Assembly: GCA_963576565.1 (NCBI GenBank)
Contig: OY755038.1
Coordinates: forward strand, 178,487,138 to 178,551,137
Length of the DNA: 64,000 nt
Reading direction: 5' to 3'
From: Aspidapion aeneum
Lineage: Eukaryota > Arthropoda > Insecta > Coleoptera > Brentidae
This document shows, piece by piece, positions 1 through 9,700 of the stretch; position 1 is the first letter of the stretch; every line of letters starts with the position of its first letter. The position numbers and the translations under genes are program-made. The notes under the pieces were generated by a model. The model worked only from the letters and a program-made list of their open reading frames with translations. It had not been told where the DNA came from and ran no database searches.

Positions 1-785
1 TTTGCTGGTTTTAAAAACAAATATCTAATAAAAATTTCCCTTCGTATTTATCTATTAATTGGACTTATTTTCTTTAAATCATCTTGTTACTTTCTCCTTT
101 TTTGAGCCTTTATTTCCTATGACTCCTCTTTCCCTACGTTTTTCCGACTTAATCTTTTTCTGCTAAATCTATTATAAACCACTTTTAACACTTATGCGCA
201 ACCAACGTTATGACTTTCGCAATTTTTGGGCGCTAAACTACTTTTCTTTTTTAAACGTCTTCAATTTTAACATTCCCATTGTAAAGCACGGAAAACACCT
301 TTTATTAATAATAATTTACACATAGACCACACCCTTTATTTATTCTTAGAAAATATTTTTAACCTAACTCGGTTAAGTCGTTAAAAGGAATGCGCGAGTC
401 AATCTGCAGACATACATCAGACTTTATCAAATGAGTGCGTACACTAAATAAAGCCCTCTTAACCCTTTATCTTCTTCTTGCCAACTATATTTGACTTAAA
501 ACGATTGATATAAGTAAAATACTTAACTTTAGTTTATTTCAGTCCTGCTATTGTCTCACTCTTCTCAGAACTGTTTTTATTCGTAGGTAGCTCTTCTTTA
601 GTCTGCATTGTACATATATCAATCTCCTTATTGTCTTATTCTTGTATTACTGTACTTTTTTTGTATTGTGGGTACCCAACAATTGACGTATTACAATAAC
701 TTTTATTTGCAGTGGATCCAATCTAAAAGCTAAAACATACAAAGAAAGAAAAAATGTTAGTATAATATAATACAAGTTTTGCCCT
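1..785. other. Non-coding flank 3' of the gypsy integrase
   Basis: AT-rich sequence beyond the integrase end of the minus-strand gypsy element, where its 3' untranslated region and 3' LTR would be expected. I compared it by eye with 13276-13990, where the other LTR should lie, and found no convincing shared block, so no LTR is called. No coding feature is seen. Confidence 0.5.
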
Positions 786-1136
786 TTAGATTTCGTACTC
801 TACGTTGGGCGACCAGGGGTCATGATATGGGAGGATGCGGCTGACATGGACCACGTCAGTTTTGTCTTTTCTGTCTAGACCCAGACGAACTTCGTAGTTT
901 ACTGGCCCACTTTTCCTAATAATCTCATCGGGACCAAAGTACCGAAGTAATAACTTTTCCGAACGTCCAATCTTTCTCACTGGAGTAAAAACTTTTACTT
1001 TGTCCCCAGTTTTGTATTCTACATGACGTCTACTTTGGTCATATCTCTCCTTGCCCTTCACTTGGCGTCTCTCTAATTTTTCGACGGCATAGTTGCGAAC
1101 TGCTAGGGCCCTCTCGCAACTTACCAATATCTTCAA
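786..1136 (-). pseudogene. Gypsy integrase C-terminal domain
   Basis: 116 codons that continue the integrase frame after a frameshift near 1137-1151. The segment RYFGPDEIIRKSGPVNYEV resembles the GPY/F-type module at the C-terminus of many gypsy integrases, which binds DNA and multimerises. It is basic, rich in Lys and Arg, and ends at a stop codon close to the expected end of Pol. Identity is inferred from position and this motif. Confidence 0.75.
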
Positions 1137-1151
1137 ATTTTACATTTTGGT

Positions 1152-2603
1152 TTAACGATGCTTCAGAGGGAATACTGGGTGTCTTGCATGCAACAAAAAG
1201 GAAGGACTTACGCCTAAGGTACTTTGTACACTAGTGTTGTACGCAAACTGTACATGGTCAACCCATAAATCCCAGTCTTCCTGGTTCTCTGAAATATACA
1301 TGCTTAACATGGCTGCAATAGTCGCGTTCATTTTTTCTGTTGCCCCATTGCATTGGGGGTGGTATGACGTCGTTTGTTGCTTCAATATACCCATTATTCT
1401 TAACAATTCATTAAAAAACTCAGATCTAAACTGACTTCCTCTGTCTGATAGTATTTCTCTTGGACACGAATGATTCTTTATAATATTCTTAAAAATAAAT
1501 TCGGCAACTGTTTCTGCCCTTGAATTTGGCAAAGCAGCTATTTCGCAATAACGAGTTGCGTAATCTGTGGCACAAACTATAAATGTATTGCCTCTGTCCT
1601 TTGACTTCTTAAATGGGCCTAATAAGTCTATACCAATTTTTTGGAAAGGCAACCCTACTTCGATGGGTTTTAAATGACCTATTGGTTTTTTACTTGATTG
1701 TGCTTTCCTTGCCTGGCATAATCTACAGCCTTTCAAATATTTTTCTACATCTTTGTACATTCCATCCCAAAAATATCTCCCTTTGATTCTGTTTACCGTC
1801 TTTGCAATACCTAAATAACCGGCCAGTAGCTCGTTATGATTTGAAAATAATATCTCTGAAACTAAGTGCTGGGGAATAACTAAGAGTTTTTCGTTTACTG
1901 TAATTTTCGGATTTTTCTTATATAACATACCCTGTTCCACTTCAAAATTTTTTGCCCTTTTTCTTAGACTTATATCCACACTGTTATGACTTGGGTCCAA
2001 TACTGCTTGTTTAAGCTTTCTTAATTTAGGGTCCTTATTTTGCTCTTCTTCGATTTTTATGTGAGTCAATAAAAATGTAGGCACCTCAAAAGCATCCAAA
2101 TTTTCTTTTTTTGGTGACCCCACCGGATATCTTGAGAGACAGTCAACGTCTTTGTGTTTAGCCCCTGATTTATAAATAACTTCGTAATCAAACTCGCTTA
2201 ATTTTATAACCCATCTCGCCAATCTTCCTGATAAATGCTCTGAACTTTTTAAATAACACAGGCTGCAATGGTCCGTTTTTATAACAATCTTACGCCCAAA
2301 AAGTATATGTCGAAAGATAGACAATCCGTAAATAACAGCCAAAGCTTCTAGTTCGGATACCGTATAATTTTTCTCGGCCTTAGTAAGCGTTCTACTTCCA
2401 TATCCTATAGGGTGCATGTGACCATTTGCTTCTTGTAACACAATCACACCGAGACCATCTTTAGAAGCATCAGTTCTTACTTCGCAGCCTAAGTTGGGAT
2501 TAAAGTGAGATAACACGGGTGCCTCTGAAAGTTTCTGTTTTAACTGTTGGAATGCCACTTCTTGTTCCCATTCCCATTTATAACCTGGGTCATTTTTTGT
2601 CAC
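1152..2603 (-). pseudogene. Gypsy RNase H and integrase
   Basis: 483 codons. The first ~150 residues are RNase H: VRTDASKDGLG holds the first catalytic Asp, SELEALAV the Glu and IKTDHCSL the next Asp. The integrase follows, with Asp in IGIDLLGPF, Asp in LSDRGSQF and Glu in NGATEKMN forming the D,D,E triad. It would insert the element cDNA into the genome. The N-terminal HHCC zinc finger looks damaged: the usual AGHLG is AGYLG here, so the second His is Tyr, while CRLCQ keeps both cysteines. This is the longest surviving open stretch of the element. Confidence 0.9.
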
Positions 2604-3388
2604 TTCGTATAGAGGTTGTGCTATACGTGAAAAAATTGCTATAAATTTTCTATAATAATAGTCCTAAGAAACTTTGTACAGCCCTTTTTGTTTTTGGAGT
2701 AGGGAATGACTGGACTGCCATTATTTTTTCTGGATCTGGAGCGATGTGGTCTTTATTTACAATGTGACCGAGTATTTTGAGGCTTTCAAAGTTAGTCCAG
2801 CACTTCGTAGTCTTTCAAAGACTTGTAGATGTTTCTGGAAAGTTCTGCTGAATATAATGGTGTCATCCAAATATTGGAGTAGTGTGGACCATTTCAGACC
2901 TTTAAAGACTCTGTCAACCAAATCAGAAAATGTACTAGGGACGTTACATAGCCCAAAAGGCATCCTGTTAAATTCAAATAGACCATAACCTGAGGTAACA
3001 AAGGCTGTATGTTCTTTTGATGACTCTTCCATCTCCACTTGCCAATATCCACTAAATAAATCTAGAATTGAAAAATATTTAGAGTCTCCAAAGTAAGTTA
3101 ACATTTCTTCTATATTACTTAATGGGTAACTTGATTTTTTTGTAAAAAGGTTAATTTTTGAATAATTTACACAAAATCTTGTTTTTTCCGCCCCTTGATC
3201 CCCCTTATTCTTTACGAGGACAATAGGGCTGGAAAAGGGTGAACTTGAAGGCCGAATATATTGGCCTCTAACATTTCGTTAACCTGTTTTTCAATTATTT
3301 CTCTCTCTTTTGGGGAAACTTTATACGGTTTACTCCTGAATGGCTTGTAGTCGGTAAGCTCTATTTTGTGTTTAACAATATTTGTAGC
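2604..3388 (-). pseudogene. Gypsy reverse transcriptase, broken
   Basis: RT domain spread over at least three frames. The intact core is 2757-3104 and contains FSILDLFSGYWQVEM (first catalytic Asp) and LLQYLDDTIIFS, the YxDD box as YLDD. Upstream, KTRFCVNYSKIN and YPLSNIEEML are typical gypsy RT blocks and sit in the same frame as the core. The fingers start (KPYKVSPKEREIIEKQV) is in another frame, after a shift near 3250. The thumb at 2604-2757 is also shifted and has a stop. The enzyme would copy element RNA into cDNA, but this copy cannot. Confidence 0.88.
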
Positions 3389-3930
3389 TCATATGTTTCT
3401 TGAGTCTGTTGAAAAAACATCGCTGTATTCTTTAATTAACTGCTTAAGTTGCATTTCCTCGCTTTTTGTTAATTCCGCACCCATTTTGTACAAGCTTTCC
3501 AATAACGTTTCTTCACCCGGCCCTTTTTTAATTATGAATAACTCCTTTTTAAGACAATTATCTTCTTTTAAAAATGCAATAGTAGTTCCTTCATACACCA
3601 TCTGCGGTAAACTCGACCTGTTTGTTATTGAAACCATGTCCTTTTCTTTGCACTCCTGTAATGGTGGTTGTAAAAATAATCCTCTTTTTATCAAAAATTC
3701 TTCATTTGGACAAAATACATTTTTAAGTGGCCGCTGTTCCTTATTTTGTATGGACACAGTAAACTTTTTCTCCTCGAATGGCATTAAAAAATCTGTTTGT
3801 GACACACCAACTTTAGAGTACCTACACTGATTATCTTCATACAGTTTCTCTTGTTGAATGTAAAACATCTCTTCCAAGTTCTTTCTTTTAACTGCTTGAC
3901 TTTTGTCTTCATCTAAGAAATTGAGTCTTT
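3389..3930 (-). pseudogene. Gypsy Pol segment between OTU and RT
   Basis: Continues the frame that begins with the OTU catalytic His and runs toward RT. The C-terminal part (LKQLIKEYSDVFSTD) matches the acidic, aromatic segment that normally just precedes RT in gypsy Pol proteins. The middle (~120 residues) has no motif I recognise. The frame ends at about 3389, and RT resumes in a different frame. Confidence 0.7.
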
Positions 3931-4360
3931 CAATTAACTCATAGTGCCCATTTTTTGGGTCTCCACTAAATAGCAGGTTTACAGTATTGGCGTGATCCTT
4001 CGTGGATATCAAAATTGGCTTTTTTCTTAAAATTTCGGATAAAGAGATTCTTTTTTTCAGAAACGAAAATTTTTAAGTTAATATGGTATATTTCTCCCAA
4101 AGCTACACATTCCACATAGGTCCCATAAACGCCATCTTTCGTAATATTTCTGCAATATTCTTCTTTAGAAGGGTATATTATTTTATCTAAGATGGGGCTT
4201 TCTTCAAAAATATATGGTTGAAATTTTTCCCAATTTTTTAAAATATGCGCCGACGTAGCTCTTCTCAAAAGTCTATGTTTTTCCTGAGTTTAAAAAAAAG
4301 CAAGACTAACAGCGCGGTATAAACAGTTTCCATCTTTTTTAATTTCGTATTTTTCATAAT
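3930..4360 (-). pseudogene. OTU-like cysteine protease domain in gypsy Pol
   Basis: OTU-family proteases cut ubiquitin and its relatives with a Cys/His/Asp centre. Here KKDGNCLYRA carries the DGNC signature, with the Cys codon at 4323-4325 and the Asp codon at 4332-4334. GHYELI provides the terminal catalytic His at 3944-3946, in the NGHY context expected of OTU domains. The spacing of about 125 codons is normal for the fold. An in-frame TAA (4290-4292) lies just after SLAFF, and a frameshift between about 4012 and 3966 puts the His in another frame. The domain directly follows the macrodomain in the same frame. The assignment rests on motifs and has not been tested by a profile search. Confidence 0.75.
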
Positions 4361-4399
4361 CTTTATTTTTATGTAATAGCCGTTTTTCTTTTTGTGCCT

Positions 4400-4860
4400 T
4401 TTCTTTTTGAGGGTTAAACGTGCCTACTAATATTTCTATCTCTATGTCCTTGAAAATAAACAAAATCATATTTTTAACGATGCTCCATTCCAAACCATCC
4501 AAGCCGCTACCCATTCTCGGAATCGCCAGTTTATTAACTTTATGCAGTTTGATCTGATTACGTAATTTAATAAGTGCGTACCATAATATTTCATAACTTG
4601 GCTTGTCAAAAAATCTTTCTTTTGTTACTAAATAATAGATAAAACGACTTTTTTTATTTAAAAATGTAAGCCCCCCTGTTAATTGCTTTTGATTCACCAA
4701 TTTATCAATGTCTCCAGAGCTATTTCTAAAATGTAAAGCTATTCCCCTCGACATGACCATGTCTTCCGACACACAGTGAGCCAGAGAGTACTGCGAGTCA
4801 CATGTAAATATGTCCTTATATTGCTCCCAAAGTTTAATTTTTAAGTTTCGTTTTGTAAAT
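4400..4860 (-). pseudogene. TARG1/OARD1-like macrodomain in gypsy Pol
   Basis: About 150 codons resembling the TARG1 (OARD1, C6orf130) class of macrodomains, which remove ADP-ribose from acidic residues of proteins and deacylate O-acetyl-ADP-ribose. Visible hallmarks: SLAHCVSEDMVMSRGIA near the start, RFIYYLVTKERFF in the middle, and IPRMGSGLDGLEW. The Lys of VTKE (4620-4622) and the Asp of GLDG (4497-4499) fall where TARG1 has its catalytic Lys and Asp, so the active centre looks preserved. The domain runs upstream of the first available start: the reading frame is open back to a TAA at 4872-4874 and needs no start of its own, which fits a Pol-internal domain. Continuous with the OTU domain downstream. 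Confidence 0.82.
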
Positions 4861-4871
4861 TTATAATTACT

Positions 4872-5339
4872 TTATTGAAACTGCTCAAAGCTCTCTGTTC
4901 TTTTATATGCAAGCTGGCTTTTTGTTGTTTCCATAAATTCTTTATTTTTTAAATCTACCAAATTGCAAACCTTAGATTTCATCTGCAAAAATACTTGCCT
5001 GTTTTCAACACTACCCCCATTAATTAAAGACTTCTTTTGAAAATTAAATTTTTTTGATTGAATAAACTTTCTATTTTTTGAGTCAACTAATTCGCTTACC
5101 CTAGACTTAAATTTTAAAAATCTGTTTAAGCTCTCCTTGTGATTAGGAGTTTTGCGGCAATTATTCATATTTTTTGGGTACCTATTTTTAAACTTATTAG
5201 TTAAAAACGGCTTAGAGTACAGCGTATGCCTACCATTTTTAAAAATCCCGTCTTTCATATTATGTGATTGTCTACTGAACTTACTGCTTCTTTGAATGTG
5301 TAGGGGCAGAGTATGTCTCTGCGCATTTTGTTGCGACAT
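4872..5339 (-). pseudogene. Basic linker region upstream of the macrodomain
   Basis: 155 codons starting with a true ATG (5337-5339), very rich in Lys, Arg, Asn and Gln, with no recognised domain. A loosely repeated motif occurs twice: SRVSELVDSKNRKF and SKVCNLVDLKNKEF, each following a phrase that ends FLK or FLQM. It is in the same frame as the macro and OTU domains and is separated from them only by a TAA at 4872-4874. It could be an RNA-binding nucleocapsid-like segment or a linker; the function is unknown. Confidence 0.5.
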
Positions 5340-5440
5340 ACCATTATGAGAATCTCTTGTAAATAAACAGTAGTTTTTTAAATTTTTGATTTAAATTTGA
5401 TACCACTGTTTTTGTTTAATCTTTAAAAATCTTTAAAAAT

Positions 5441-5930
5441 CTAATCTAATTTTTGAAAATTAATAAGTACTCTATGTGACAGAAGAAATTTCATCCCCAA
5501 AATGATGTCTACCGATAGCTGATTGGCCACCAAGGCCTCGCAAGAAGTCTTTAAATTACCTATGTTTAAGAGTAATTTAGTTTTTCCAAGAAGCGGTATT
5601 TTTGCACCCCCTGCCCCTATTAAATGACTTGTGATAGAGCCCCCTTCGTAGTTTTCCAAAAAATTCAAATTTACTATATTTTCGCTTGACCCAGTATCAA
5701 TAACAATTTCAGACCATTTGTAATTTACAGAACCCCCAATCCTTAAAATGTTTCCTTGAGATCCCATATTAAAAGTGCTTAAAGGGGTTAATTCTGACCT
5801 TGCTTCCTTATAATAATTAACAGAACTGACTGGGGCATTATCGATTATTTTTGAAAACTTTTGAAAATCGCTTAAGTCACATATTTCTTTAGAACAAGTT
5901 AACCAATAGAAGTGATATTTATTTATATCT
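5441..5930 (-). pseudogene. Gypsy aspartic protease
   Basis: Retropepsin-type domain. IVIDTGSSENIVN holds the DTG active site, LLGKTKLLLNIG the flap region, and SVDIILGMKFL the C-terminal ILG hydrophobic motif. The enzyme would process the Gag-Pol polyprotein in the particle. The ATG at 5765-5767 is probably internal, because the same frame is open upstream to the BEL insertion (5934) and presumably joined Gag before it. A shift between about 5441 and 5339 separates it from the basic linker. Confidence 0.85.
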
Positions 5931-5933
5931 AAC
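5928..5933. repeat. Target site duplication of BEL-1, left
   Basis: TCTAAC here is repeated at 12767-12772 immediately after the 3' LTR. If the T after each LTR belongs to the LTR, the duplication is the 5-bp CTAAC. BEL/Pao integrases usually make 4-6 bp duplications, so either reading is normal. Confidence 0.85.
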
Positions 5934-6403
5934 TGTTAGCTCCCGCTAAATTTCGCGGTTGTTTATATATATTTTTAAAAACACACAACTGTATGAAGGA
6001 CAAAGCGCATTCCGCGTATTTGGACATGCGCACCAACATCCGGTGAGATCCTTGTCAATCGCCTAGAGAAAAAGGCGTGTTAATTTCGTTCTCCAACTAT
6101 TTCAAATATCTACACCTGAAAGTGCTCGATTTTTGTGTACTGAAGCATAGAACTAGAAACTTCAACCCTTCAGCTACGTGGTGACATCATTAGATCCATC
6201 AGGGGCCCCTTGGAAGTGGAGAATTTGGCTGCAAAAGTGGTGAGTGCATTTGTCTGATTACCGTTGTGTGCCACCAATATTTTTCCTATGGACGTTTTGA
6301 TTATTTCGTAAATTCATATCAATATTTATGTTTGTTCGCGCTATCATCAATTGAAATTTATACAGTCCATTGCCTTTAACGTTTTTCTAACCGTGGACTA
6401 ACA
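5934..6403 (+). repeat. BEL-1 5' LTR
   Basis: 470 bp with TGTTAG/CTAACA inverted ends. It matches the 3' LTR at 12297-12766 except for two substitutions that I can see (ATC versus AAC in CACCAAC..CGG, and TTG versus TTA near the end). A TATA-like GTTTATATATATTT lies about 20 bp in. A good splice-donor match, AAGTGGTGAGTGC, lies near 6238-6246. Confidence 0.95.
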
Positions 6404-6406
6404 TAA

Positions 6407-6427
6407 AGTGTTCCTTCCGAGCCGAAT
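6407..6427 (+). promoter_or_regulatory. Probable BEL-1 tRNA primer binding site
   Basis: Five bases after the LTR comes TGTTCCTTCCGAGCCGAAT. This is close to the complement of an animal tRNA-Tyr 3' end (CGAAGGACCA preceded by GGCT), with one mismatch and one extra C. It would prime minus-strand cDNA synthesis. The tRNA comparison is from memory, so the tRNA identity is tentative. Confidence 0.5.
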
Positions 6428-6793
6428 TATTTTAAATAATAAATCCATACGACGGTATTAATAATTATTTTCACGCAGAGCCAAACAAGGCGGCCGTGAA
6501 TTTTCGCATCGTAGTGAACGAGAGAAAATCGTGTTCGCACCGAAGGTCGGTGTGGTATGTGCAGGACACGTGTCTGGAGCGTGGTCATTCAGTAAACAAA
6601 GCGAGTAGGAATCAAAACAAACAAAACAAAAGTTCAGTGGTGTACCATATCATTTCGATATTTAAAACAATTTTCATCAATTGCGATAAATTAGTGCATA
6701 TTTTCGACAATTCGTCATTTTTCTATTTCAGAAGCATTAATTTAGCGTTAATTGTATATTTACCGACAATTTCGTCATTTCAAAGGTAAAATC

Positions 6794-9700
6794 ATGTCTG
6801 TCAAAAAAGCCGTACAAAAACGCAAGGGTTTTTTATCTGCGCTCACCGAGTGTTATGTGTTGTCAAAGACCGCGGAAAAGGATGAAAGAGCGAGAAACGA
6901 GTTTCAAGTGAGGTATTCCGATTTGGATGAAACCTTCGATAAATGCATGCTGGCGCATAATGACGTCATTATATTGATAGACGACACGGACGACGAAAAG
7001 TTTAAAACGCAGGATGCGATCCTTTCAGAAGCTCGTAAATATTTTTATGCGTGTAAGGGGGTTTACTCTAAAATATTTCCGGTTGAGGCCCCATCCTTTT
7101 CGGGATCATATGTTCGACAAAACGAATCTGAAACTCCAAAATTCAAAGAGTTAGGTATTCCCATATTCCGAGGTGATAAAAAATTATGGCCAAGCTTTTT
7201 CGATCTTTTTAATAACATTATAGATCAAAATCAAAGTCTAAGTAACGTTCGAAAACTTCAATATTTATTTTCATATCTCGAGGATGAGCCTTTAAAATTG
7301 ATATCAGGGATTAGCTTATCTGATCAAAATTATAAAATTGCTTATGACAAATTAGTCAATAGATATCAAAACAAGCGAGACCTCGCAAATGATGCTTTAA
7401 GCTCAATTATGAACTCCACCTTAAAAAACGAGTCAGCTAAAGAATTGCGTAATTTAATTGACACCTTTTCTGAATCCCTAGAAATTTTAAAATCACTTAG
7501 CTTTGACGTTGACAGTTGGGACTTTATTATTTTTTTCATTTTATTAGAAAAATTGGATATTCCAACGCGTTCAAATTTCGAAATGAGTCACGCCAATACT
7601 AATACCGAAATTCCCACTTTTCAGTCACTTTTTCAATTTCTAGAAAAAAGATGTAAAGTTTTGGAATCACTTCCTCAATCAACAGCACCCAAAAAGGTGC
7701 CTATATATCAAAAATCAAATTCTATGCAAAGTCAGTCTGGGCAAAAGCCTACCTATCAAAATTCAAATTCTATGCGAAATCAGTTTGGGCAAAAGCCTAC
7801 CTATAAATCATCCAATTCGCCTTTTATAGGACTGGCTGGCACCTCAACTAATTCGAGTACGGGAATAAAATGTTTCCGGTGTAATCAAGGTCACGTGCTT
7901 TCGAAATGTCAAACATTTCTTGATCTCTCACCTATCGATCGCCTATCTTTCGTCAAACAGAAAAAATTATGTCTAGCGTGTTTTCATCCCTTGCATAATG
8001 TAGATAGGTGCAAATCAAAATATTCATGCAGGACTTGCAATAGTAAAAGGCACCACACTTTAACTCATATCTTAGAAACTAATCAAGAGTCTGGAAGCCA
8101 AGATACTAGTCCTGTCATTCACACACCACCTGTCAATAATCTTCATGTGTCATTAAATGCCTCAGGACCTTCAGGTACCTTTCTTTTATGCACCGCCATA
8201 ATAGATGTTATGGACGGTTGCGGAAATTTTCAACCTGTAAGGGCACTGCTTGATTCTGGATCACAGACAGGATTCATCAGTGAAAAGTGTATTCAGCGTC
8301 TTAATCTTCCTAGGCGAAGTTACACCACTGAAATATTCGGATTAAATCAGATGTCTTCTTTCACTTCCAAAGGGCTCGTTCAATGTCACATTAAGCCACA
8401 AGGACAAGTCACTCCTTTACTTAATTTCGAAGCAATTGTTGTTCCACAACTATGTTCCAATATGCCTACATTCTCTTTGAACGATAATCATTGGAAACAC
8501 TTGCAAAACCTTAAACTTGCCGACCCATCTTATTTCAAATCTAGACCTGTGGACCTGGTTATTGGTTGCGAGCTATTCGCACAGATATTCAAGGAGGGCA
8601 GGGTTCTTGGACAGGTAGGGCAGCCTTCAGCCCTTGAAACTATCTTTGGCTGGGTCGTTATGGGAAAGGTTGACGAAGTGGGTAGTCTTACGGAACGAAC
8701 CAGTTGTTTTTTAACGAGTCATTCACCTCCTTTAGAGGTCATTCTCCCTAGGTTTTGGGAAATCGAACATTTGCCTAAAAAACAAATCTTATCAAAGGAA
8801 GAAAAACAGGCAGAATCAATTTTTACTGCTAGTGTAGTACGGCAACCGAGCGGTAGATTCATGGTAGATCTTCCGTTTAAAGACAAAATAAACCCTGACC
8901 TAGGAAATACTTATCCGCAAGCTTATCGTAGATTTTTACTTCTAGAAAATAGATTAATCAAAAATCCTGATCTGTACACTGCCTATTCAAGTTTCATGCA
9001 AGACTATATCGATTCTAATCATATGAGTTTAGTTTTATCTAGTCAACCAAAGGTCGACGTGTCGTGTTTTTTAGCACATCATTGCGTACTAAAGCCGGAA
9101 AGCTTAAGTACAAAATTAAGGGTAGTCTGGGATTGTTCGGCAGTCACCCCAAAAAATATTAGTCTCAATGACACATTGTTATCTGGACCGAAACTTCAAA
9201 AGGATATTGCTTCTTTACTCCTTACGTTTCGTCTTAATCCTATTGCCTACATTGCTGACATCAAACAGATGTTCCGTCAAGTCCTTATCAATCCTTATCA
9301 CCGTCCTTATCAAAGGATATTGTGGAGGTTTTCTCCACAGGACCCACTTTCAGTGTGGGAACTTTCTACTGTCACTTTTGGCATGACATGCTCACCTTTT
9401 CTAGCCATGCGTACCTTAAATGAGCTGGCAGAGAGACAAAAGGAACGTTTTCTTATGGCTAGTACTGTTCTAAAAACGTCAATCTATATCGACGATATCT
9501 TGGGAACTAGCCCTTCGCTTTCTGAAGCTCTCTCCCTTCAAACAGAACTCAATGATTTGTTGAAGTCGGGAGGATTTGAACTTAAAAAATGGGCAAGCAA
9601 TTGTCCTGAGTTATTGGCAACATTGCCAGAGTCCGATCGTCAAATGCATCTCTCTTTCGACAAGGAGGAACCCCACTTTATCAAAGTTTTAGGACTTCAA

